Shown here: positions 56,326 to 64,000 of the stretch, piece after piece | Layout: every line of letters starts with the position of its first letter | Numbering within the stretch: position 1 is the first letter of the stretch | Assembly: GCA_023053685.1 (NCBI GenBank) | Contig: JALIGW010000010.1 | Span: forward strand, 14,967,419 to 15,031,418 | Length of the DNA: 64,000 nt | From: Diadophis punctatus similis | Lineage: Eukaryota; Chordata; Lepidosauria; Squamata; Dipsadidae | Reading direction: 5' to 3' | Translations under genes and position numbers: made by a program | Notes under the pieces: model-generated | Told to the model about the DNA's origin: nothing | What the model saw: the letters and a program-made list of their open reading frames with translations, nothing else | The model's database searches: none

Positions 56326-56938
56326 AATAAATAGATACCAAATTGGTGGGAAGGTAACAGCACTCCATGACCTCATGCTGGCCACATGACCACAGAAATG
56401 TCTTCGGACAGTGCTGGCTCAATGGCCTTGAAATGGAGATGAGCACCACCCCCTAGCAACAACTACTGGAGTAAAATCCACAGGGACTCCTTTTTACCTA
56501 GCTTGGCAAAGAAATACCTGCAAGAAAACAACCAAGCTCAGCACACAACTAGAACCTTCAATCCTGAATAATATATGTTCTCTAATATTAGAAGTAAAAA
56601 GGGAATTTTTTAAAAAAAAATTAACACGCCATTTCAGCAAAATAATATGGTTATTTGCATTAAGATTAAACAGTTTAGTCTTGCTCTATATCCCCTATCA
56701 AAACTTATTTATTGCGACATCCTGTTATTTCTGCCAAACCTAACATTTGAGAAAAGTTAGCTAGAGCAATCCAGTGTGACACAGTATTTTTAAACAAAAA
56801 ATATGCACATCCCTTTTTCATAAATTCATTTTTATTATTTTTAATTTTTGATACAATAATTCTGGAATAAGACTAATTTGTATGCTATTGAATTCAGAAA
56901 AAAATGTACTTTTCTCATCTATTTAAATAAAAACTTAC
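56326..56938. other. MBTPS2 intron
   Basis: Nothing recognised. Confidence 0.4.
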
Positions 56939-57033
56939 CATGTGGCTGTTCAGATTATTACTGTATGAAAAGCAGATATCTGTGAGGCTATTGTTGTTAC
57001 AACATTCAACAGTGCCATCAAGTCTTTTAAAAC
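56939..57033 (-). CDS. MBTPS2: Site-2 protease, internal coding exon
   Basis: The 95-bp exon reads [20 protein letters not shown] and [11 protein letters not shown]. It matches the MBTPS2 luminal segment [20 protein letters not shown] and its continuation. The acceptor is CCTTTGTCCTTAG; the donor after ATG is GTAAGT. Its first two bases (GT) complete the Ser codon begun in 60912-61092, and it ends in phase 0. Its end plus the next exon ([12 protein letters not shown]) is two residues longer than the mammalian NKRLHTCLPAR as I recall it. It is separated from the next exon by a 25-kb intron holding the LINE nest. Confidence 0.96.
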
Positions 57034-57976
57034 CTAAGGACAAAGGCAAAGGCAACATTATATTTTCAGATATCATAGATGCACTGGTCTATAATGTACT
57101 AAGAACTCAACCATCACCACTTCCTGCAGGGTTTGTATCTATGTGTGTGTGGGGGTTTCTGTTTGTATTTATGTGTGTGTGTGTGTTTCACAGTCCCAGT
57201 GACAGTCAGAAATAGCTAAAAGTATCCATCAGTATCCATTTCCAGTGACTATTTCCCATTTATCTTTATAAAATTACTTTAATATAAAACAATAACGTGT
57301 AGGACAATATTAACATCTATTGTGGGGGTGGACTACTGAAGAAGTTGCAAGACACTCATTTACAACAGTGCACTGACACTCTAGAGCTGATTTCAAGTCT
57401 CTATGACAAGTAATAGATGTGTTCTGAAATTTATGCAGTCCTTATATGTCCTGACAGTGCTGTGAGGAAAGCCAAGCCAAACTCTCCAAATTCATCAGCT
57501 TACATTCTGCTACAGAGCAAACAATGCAAAACTGTTATAGGGCTTCCTCTGGAGTTACAGGCAGAGTTGCTGCCCCTTGGTAAAAACTACTTCAATCCAC
57601 TGTTTCTTTGGGATTCTTCTTCCTCTATGGACCGATGACCTGGCTTACTCTTTCCCCACACAATGTTTCCTTACTAAAGCATTGGCTAACTTGCTTTTCT
57701 TTCTCTCCATCTTTCCACAAATATGAGTTTTGGGAGGGAAAACGCAGAGAAAGGGAGCAATGGCTGATTTACATTTTTGCAATCTCCCATTGGCTAGCTC
57801 GAAGGAATGCTGGCCAATTCAAGTAAATACTCAACACTCACTTGGCAGCTGCCATGTGTTTGAATGATGAAGCCAAAAACATAGATTAATTTGCTAGGAA
57901 AGAGGCTACCTTGGAGACTGGAACGTAGGAACAGCCCAACAAATTCACAATATTATTTTGCACTAGCAGACTCTGT
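57034..57976. other. MBTPS2 intron
   Basis: A short GT-rich stretch at about 57140-57186; otherwise nothing recognised. Confidence 0.4.
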
Positions 57977-58369
57977 CTGTGATGGCGAACCTATGGCACG
58001 CGTGCCACAGGTGGCACACGGAGCCATATCTGCCGGCACGTGAGCTGTTGCCCTAGCTCAGCTCCAGTGCATATGTGCGCATTGGCAGCTGATTTTTGGC
58101 TTACGTGGAGGCTCTGGGAGGCGTTTTCGGCCTCTGAAGGGCCTCCGGGGGGCAGGGGAGGGCGTTTTTGCTCTCCCCCAGCTCCAGGAAAGCCTCTGGA
58201 GCCTGGGGAGAGTGAAAAACGGGCTTACTGGGCCCACCGGAAGTCGGGAAACAGGGGAGTGGGGGGGTCATGAGCGCATGCGCAGGGGGCGGGACACATT
58301 GGGGGCATTGAATTATGGGTGTGCGCACACGCTTTCAGCACCCGAGGAAAAAAAGGTTCGGCATCACTG
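57977..58369. mobile_element. hAT MITE, family 1, reverse orientation
   Basis: It begins CTGTGATGGCGAACCTATGG and ends GGTTCGGCATCACTG. It is in the opposite orientation to the copies at 4104 and 27569. The flanks do not give a convincing TSD because another element begins right beside it. Confidence 0.82.
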
Positions 58370-58377
58370 CTCTAGGT

Positions 58378-60444
58378 CAAGGGTGTCAAACTTGATTTCA
58401 TTGAGGACCGCATCAGGGTTGTTTGATCTCGGAGGGCTGGTGGGGAACATGGCTGGTGGGCGGTGCTGGGGTGGATGGGCGGGCATGGCCATGGTGGGCG
58501 TGGCCATGGTGGGCGTGGTCATGGTACTCGTGTCGGGGAGGCACCTGTGGTGGCCAAGTGCTAAGGCAGGACTTCCCTGAGACCCTCCCTCACTCTCATT
58601 ATACAAGTAATCCTCAAGTTACGAATGTAATAGAGCCTGGCAATTAAATTCGTAAGCCGAGGATTCGTTTGATTGAATCATGTTAAATGAACGTGATCAC
58701 TCCCTGCTTTCCCCAATGCATTTGTTAATCGAATGTGCATGTCATTAAATGCACATGAGGTATCTCAGAGTGGGGAAGAGCATGCGGAGCCATCCAAGGC
58801 CTCCCCCAATCCACTGAGATACCTCATGCTTCCCTGGTGTCCCCACAATTGCTTTCCCCCCATCCTGCCCTGTCGGGTCTCCACAGACTGGGCCTGCTTT
58901 GCTAGTGTCCAGTATTCCACTTACTCCTCCCAACCCCATTTCCCATGGATTACTTACTTTTTGAAGATCTTTTTGAAGAGCTCCAGAAGAGGCTGACCTA
59001 CTGGCAGAGAAGCCAAAGTGTTTTATTCAGATGAAGCTGTAAGAATGTGAAATCTAAGGAAAACATTTTTGCCAGCTTCTGATAAAACACTTAGGGCCAT
59101 GTGGCCAGCAGGCCTCTGGTAGTAGAAAAGGCCCGGGGAGGGCCACAGCAGCCTCCCACTTCAGGACAGCTTCAGGGATTGAAGCTTTAGCAGCAGCCAA
59201 TCAACGAGGAGCTTGCTTCCTTTGTCTCATTGAGCTGAACTGCAAGCCCCTTGTTGATTGGCTGGCACGCCCCAATCCCTGAAGCTGCTCATTCAAACTA
59301 GCCAGTCAGCAGCAAGCAGGAGGCTGCTCGTTGGCGGCCAGACTGGGTGTCAGTGTTCCAAGTAACACCCCCAACAGAATCAAAACTCCGAGGCAGGCAT
59401 CTTCCTCAACGTATAGATCTATTAGAGATGTCATATTGGCACATCTGGGGAAACCCCAAATCTGAAAGCCCTGCGTTTTCCCCACCCAAAGTAAAATCAA
59501 AGTTCCTTCCCCTCAGTCCACATGTGTATCACGTGGTCCAATCCGGTTACTGTCCCAACTCCAGTTGACTTCCATTCACGCCTCCCCAGGTGCTGGCGAG
59601 ATGTCCTTGATTCCCAGGGGAAAGAATGTTGTTATGATTGCAACCCACACACTATCTCCATCTCCTCCCTCCTGATCCACAGCTTGCCCAGACACAGCTG
59701 TGGCAACCCTGAAGACTCCCTTTTAAAGATGGCTCCAGGGCTGACACTGGGCCCAAACTAAGCCTGCAGGCCCCCATGGCAGAGAAGCCAGTCTTTTATT
59801 CAGATGGGGAAAGCTGTTTTCCTTACATCTCATGTTCTTACAGCTTCACAGGCTTCTGAATAAAAGACTTTGGCTTCTCTGCCACGTGGGTCAGCATCTT
59901 CTAGAGCTCTTCGAAAAGTAAGTACAGTAAAGCCATGGGAAACAAGATGGGATCAGTAAGTGGAATCCAGGATGTTAGCAAACCAGGCACAGTCCGTGGA
60001 GAGGGCCAAACGGAGCCTCGGTGGGCCAGATACGGCCCATGAAGGCTCCATTTTGGCCTGTAACACGCAGGGGGAGACCTGTGGAGGCCCGAATGGAGCC
60101 TCGGGGGGCCAGATCCAGACCACGGAGGCTCCATTTTGGCCTATAACAGCCCAGGGGAGGCCTGCAGAGGGCTTAATGGAGCCTCAGAGGGCCGCATCGG
60201 GCCCATGGAGGCTCCATTTCAGCCAGCAACGGCCGGGGGAGCCTCTGGAGGCCGCTGGCAGAGTGCTGCAGGAGGTCGTCCAGGCCAAAAACGGGGCACA
60301 GGGGGGCCGTGTGAGACCCCCGTGCCCAGTTTTCACTAGCAGAGGCACCGTGGGTTGGTTCTATTTCCAGGCCAGCTCCACGGGCTAGATCTAAGCACCC
60401 TGCAGGCATCATCCGGCCTGCGGGCCTTGTCTTTGACACCCCTG
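58378..60444. mobile_element. 2-kb hAT-like element, family 2 ends
   Basis: The ends CAAGGGTGTCAAACTTG and CTTTGACACCCCTG are inverted. A perfect 8-bp TSD, CTCTAGGT, lies at 58370-58377 and 60445-60452. It shares ends with the small family 2 MITEs but is far longer. The interior has GC-rich repeats (59960-60300: GGCCAGATMCRGCCCATGGA-like units) and AAAGTGTTTTATTCAGAT near 59020, whose likeness returns in both orientations at 59780-59870. No transposase was recognised. Confidence 0.8.
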
Positions 60445-60452
60445 CTCTAGGT

Positions 60453-60911
60453 GTTAAGATGAGAGGGAGATTCATCTGTCCCACTTGCCAAGGAGACACT
60501 GTGCTGCAGCAGGTAAACTAAATCCATAAAACTTGACAATTCAGGTGGTAAGTATGAGTAGACATTTCATCTCAGACAAAGCAAATATGTTGAAATTATA
60601 ATCAACTATATAAGCAACCAATAATAATTTTGAACTGAAATAATCATCTGATTAACAGGTAGATAATCTAGTAATTGATTTAACATTTTAAATCAAAATG
60701 TGTAGTTTTTAAAACAATTGTTATATGATTATACTAGGCCTTGTTTTTTAAGAGGAATTCTCTTCCCAAATGGGAATACTCTTTAAGACAGTGAATTAAC
60801 AATAATTTTTTTTTTAAATCTGGCAATCATATAAAGCAGGTGATTCTTCAGTTATATAAAAACAACCTACAATCTATCATAAAATTAGATGCAATCTAGA
60901 AACAATTGTAC
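60453..60911. other. MBTPS2 intron
   Basis: Nothing recognised. Confidence 0.4.
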
Positions 60912-61092
60912 TTCTAGTTGAGAAGCTTAGCTGCTGTAGTATTGATGATTTTATACAATAGCCGTTTTGTGGCTTCTGATAGATCTTTCCCAGGCAGGCA
61001 TTCCAGTCTTCCACACTATAAACTGAGCAATCTTGCAGACTAGTGACAAGGTCACCAACAAAAAGACCTCTAGGACCATTAGCAGGAGAATC
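60912..61092 (-). CDS. MBTPS2: Site-2 protease, internal coding exon
   Basis: The 181-bp exon reads [20 protein letters not shown], then [17 protein letters not shown] and [10 protein letters not shown]. It aligns with the PDZ-like luminal part of MBTPS2 ([39 protein letters not shown]). The acceptor is a pyrimidine tract followed by TTTTTTAG (61094-61093) and the donor is GTACAA. It enters in phase 0 and leaves one A that joins GT of the 56939-57033 exon. The zinc-binding HEIGH exon and the N-terminal membrane segments lie beyond 64000. Residues [18 protein letters not shown] are more diverged than the flanks. Confidence 0.96.
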
Positions 61093-61610
61093 CTAAAAAA
61101 GAAAAAAAAATCATAAATCCTGGACTGAAGACTACTTAGTTTTGTTTTGTTGGCACGGTAGTTTAATCATGATCTGAAGAGGAATGAGCGAAGCAAACTT
61201 CCCTTTTAACCAACCAGTGGATTATGGGGGGGGGGGGGGGAGTGTTTTCTCTTCTGATTATTCTGGCCATCCAGATTGATAAACAGTGATTAGCACTAAG
61301 TAAAACAATATGAATAGCCACTTCAATATCAGTAACATACTCCTGATGCAAATGTGATTTTTCTTAGTATCAAATCTTTCCTATTTTAATAGAATATGTT
61401 TACACTGAAACCTAATTGATTGTATTCATATGTAGACCTGATTATATTTCATTATACCACATAGTATTAGGTTTATTTCATATACTTCACTATTAATACC
61501 ATACATATCTTAGCAAAGAAAAGTAATAGTAATAAAGTGAATTATTGTGAAACAGAGCTTCAGTTTCTTTATTTTATATCCTGTCTTTCCAGTATTCAAT
61601 GTGAAAAAAA
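61093..61610. other. MBTPS2 intron
   Basis: A run of 14 G at 61227-61240; otherwise AT-rich with nothing recognised. Confidence 0.4.
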
Positions 61611-61619
61611 CAAAAATGC

Positions 61620-62115
61620 CCCTGGCCTTATTATCGGGGGATGGCTTATTATTTTTGGGGTGCAGGAGGCGGGGTGGGCCGGGCCGCGAGACACGTGTCT
61701 TACTGGAATCTGGAAGCTCTGTGGCATCTCTCGGCCCGTCTGTTTAGTTCCAGTTCCAGCTCCAGCTCCATCAGTCACCATAGAGTGGGAAGCGCAGAGC
61801 GGTCGCTGCCCTGCCTGGGTTTTGGAAGCCGCAGAGCCGGAGTTTGGGGGAGAGAAAGAAAGAAACACTTCTTCTGCTTCTGCTTTTGGCTGCAGCAAGG
61901 GAAGCAGCAGAAGTCTTTCTTTCTCTCCCCAGAACTCTTTGGCTTCCAAACCCCAGGCAGGGCAGTGGCCGCTCTGCGAGTGCACTTCCCGCTCTATGGT
62001 GACAGTCATTGGACGCCTCCCCTTCTCCCCTGCTCCTCTCCGCTCCAATCTCCCCATGGTCCTCCCACCTGAGCGCTGACTGACCGGAACAGCCCCGACA
62101 GACACAGCTCGGCCA
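61620..62115. repeat. GC-rich inverted-repeat module 1
   Basis: The arms at about 61773-61890 and 61897-62004 are reverse complements (CAGTCACCATAGAGTGGGAA opposite TTCCCGCTCTATGGTGACAG; GCCCTGCCTGGG opposite CCCAGGCAGGGC). The left border has spaced repeats of GGCCTTATTATC and GGCTTATTATTTTT, reminiscent of a TIR terminus. No TSD found. Confidence 0.75.
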
Positions 62116-62337
62116 GGCCGGCCATGGCCAGTGCTCCCTGCCCGCAGCTGAGTTTGGCCTGCAGGGGGGCGGCCGGAGCTTCCATAGGTGGCGGCAGCGA
62201 GGGCAGCAGCAACACCCGCAGCGCCTCAGCCATCCCCGCTCAGCAGAAGCAGCCAGCGACCAAACCCAAGCTGACAGCCAAACTTCTAGCCGGGCGCAGC
62301 AGCAGAGGCAGCCCGCGAGAAAACCTTTTGGGTGGCG

Positions 62338-62970
62338 GCAGGTGGGTGGGTGGGAGAGAGACAGCCGTGCACTCTCTTCCCAATGATATTTTTAAACAGC
62401 CAAGCACCGCTAGGAAGACTATTTTGCCAGCCAGTCGGAGCGACGGATAGACCCCGCTTTGCCTTCTGCAAACACCCAACAAAGTTCGGGGGAAAGGCGG
62501 AGTTTCCTGTCGGGCCACACGAGCTCCGAAATCTTTGGAATTAACGGAGCCTGCGAGGCCATACCATAGTTCGGCGCTAGTCATTTGCAGAAGGCAAAGC
62601 GGGGTCTATCCGTCGCTCTGACTGGCTGGCGAAAAGTCTTCCTAGCAGCGCTTGGCTGTTTAAAAACATCATTGGGAAGAGAGTGCACGGCTGTCTCTCT
62701 TCCCCTGCCCCGCCTTCTGCAAACAACAAACACCCAACTATGGTATGGCCTCGCAGGCTCCGTTAATTCCAAAGATTTTGGAGCTCGTGCAGCCCGACAG
62801 GAAACTCTGCCTTTCCCCCGAACTTAGTTGGGTGTTTGAAGAAGGCAAAGCGGGGTCTATCCATCACTCCGACTGGCTGGCGAAAAAGTCTTCCTAGCGG
62901 CACTTGGCTGTTTAAAAACATCATTGGGAAGAGAGTGCATGGCTGTCTCTCTCCCACCCACCCTGCCGCC
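62338..62970. repeat. Inverted and triplicated module
   Basis: Unit U (GCAAAGCGGGGTCTATCC, then TTCCTAGC, GGCTGTTTAAA and GGGAAGAGAGTGCA) is at 62348-62475 (minus), 62585-62703 (plus) and 62835-62960 (plus). Unit V (GCAGGCTCCGTTAATTCC, CAAAGATTT, GACAGGAAACTC) is at 62480-62563 (minus) and 62747-62826 (plus). The order is U'V'-U-V-U. The copies differ by a few bases. Confidence 0.85.
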
Positions 62971-63107
62971 ACCCTTTCATGCCCCCTGACTTCCTTTCCA
63001 ACTGGAGCATTGCACAACCCTCGCGCTTTGGCAGACAATGCAGCCCAGCCTTGGTGAAATTCGTCTCCTGCTCGGAGGACAACGATGCTGGGTTTGCAGC
63101 TCCCCTC

Positions 63108-63400
63108 GCCCAGTGGTGGGTTCCTACTGGTGCGGCCCACTCTACAGTACCGGTAGCGGCCAGCAGATGGCGCTATTTGAGCGCGGCTGCTCCGGTGCTG
63201 TATTTTTGGGCTTTTTTGCTTTCGCGCATGTGCGGAAGCAAAATCTCACCGAAATCGCGTGCGTGTCCCCTCGCAACATTTTGCCGAGATTTTGCTTCCG
63301 CGCATGCGCGGAAGCAAAATCATGCAAGGGGCGTGCACGCATAGTGCGTGTGCACGCGCACCAAACGTGGCGATGCGTGCGCAGAGCTCCGGTAGCGAGG
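63108..63400. mobile_element. CAGTGGTGGGTTCC-type TIR element end
   Basis: CAGTGGTGGGTTCCTACTGG, then GTGCGGCCCACTC and ACCGGTAGCGGCC, is the inverse of the end at 31349 and 17025. The far end is not identified. An inverted pair of CGCATGTGCGGAAGCAAAAT-like sequences lies at about 63220-63330. Confidence 0.6.
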
Positions 63401-63569
63401 TAAGAGAGCAACCTGCCCCTGCCCTCACCCCCCCACTCCCGCCCCAGATAAAACAACTGATGTGTGTCCCCCGAGCATCCCGCCTGCCCTGAAAAGGAGC
63501 CGGGATTCGCCGCTGGGCTACGCTGAGAGGCTGGCTTGATTCCGAATAAATAATAAAAGCCACCGAGCC

Positions 63570-63835
63570 GGCCGAGATCGGCAGGCCAGATTTGGGGAGC
63601 TGAACGTGCTGCCGCCACCTGGGAGGAGAAGAACGTGAGAAATGTTCTCTCTGACAGCGCCTCCTCTCTCTCTTCTTCTCCTGGGCAGCAGTGGTGCGTC
63701 CGGCTCACCATATCTGGCCTGCCGATCTCTGGACACACAGCTGCCACTCAGGAGAAGAAGAGAGAGAAGAGGCGCTGCGAGAGAGCCCATTACTCACGTT
63801 ATTTTTCCGGGCGGCGGCAGCTCGTTCAGAAGTTT
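63570..63835. repeat. GC-rich inverted-repeat module 2
   Basis: The arms at about 63603-63692 and 63738-63830 are complementary (GAACGTGCTGCCGCC opposite GGCGGCAGCTCGTTC; CAGCGCCTCCTCTCTCTC opposite GAGAGAAGAGGCGCTG). A further inverted pair, GATCGGCAGGCCAGAT and ATCTGGCCTGCCGATC, lies at 63576 and 63711. The element may continue past 64000. Confidence 0.75.
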
Positions 63836-64000
63836 TTCTTTAGAGTTTCTCTGCAAAGACTGGCAGAGAGAGAGTAGTGGTGGAGAGGAGCCAGACGCTG
63901 GTAAGATGAGCGTCTCGTAGCCCGGCCCTCCCCCTCCCCTGCCACCCCCAAATTGTGCCTGAACATCTTACCAGCATCTGGCAGCTTCACCGCTTCTCTT

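Noticed and set aside
62124..62450. 108-codon ORF starting MASAPCPQLSLAC as a possible gene or captured exon
   Set aside because: It crosses from one inverted-repeat module into another, matches nothing I know and has no splice or promoter support. Kept only as part of the module cluster.

Overview
The window looks like nuclear DNA of a squamate reptile, most likely a snake. Two conserved vertebrate genes are recognisable from coding exons. The rest is a dense, layered repeat landscape: squamate tRNA-derived (Sauria-type) SINEs, CR1/L2/Rex1-type LINEs, one with a long (AGAAT)n tail, L1, Ty3/gypsy and solo LTRs, and many hAT-like and other terminal-inverted-repeat elements with clean target-site duplications (TSDs).

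Genes. Exon 1 of SMS (spermine synthase) lies on the minus strand at 3216-3264 inside a CpG-rich promoter; the rest of SMS continues past position 1. The 3' half of MBTPS2 (site-2 protease) is also on the minus strand. Its last five coding exons are at 60912-61092, 56939-57033, 31499-31700, 28993-29068 and 26677-26899. Every junction is in phase with GT/AG sites, and upstream exons lie beyond position 64000. MBTPS2 upstream of SMS on the same strand matches the order I recall from mammals. The intergenic part is 3.6-25.5 kb.

Region by region. 0-3.2 kb: SMS intron 1. 4.6-6.0 kb: a 1.4-kb TIR element with a perfect 10-bp TSD, carrying two head-to-head copies of what looks like a HES1 core promoter and start of exon 1 (Pack-MULE-like). 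7.6-10.7 kb: a short retroelement encoding one charged protein; a second of similar design is at 35.7-38.1 kb. 11-14.3 kb: a hAT element and two copies of a 1-kb TIR family (termini CCGTATTTTTCGGAGTATAAG), both carrying the same nested MITE. 14.7-20.2 kb: a SINE and a broken CR1/L2 LINE interrupted by a tandem array and a truncated L1. 20.2-22.6 kb: a gypsy fragment. 23.4-25.5 kb: another TIR-family copy and a hAT MITE. 26.7-61.1 kb: MBTPS2 exons and introns.

The intron between the 31.5-kb and 56.9-kb exons holds a nest at 35.6-55.0 kb. A nearly full-length CR1-L3/Rex1-type LINE is interrupted by a short retroelement and a solo LTR. The LTR contains a SINE and a second LINE of another clade (possibly Vingi/I-like) that is flanked by an unusually long ~510-bp duplication. 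That second LINE is split inside its endonuclease by a nearly intact 6.7-kb L1. 61.6-64.0 kb is GC-rich and built of inverted-repeat modules that I could not assign.

Identifications rest on reading the sequence and remembered protein and promoter motifs; no database search was run.
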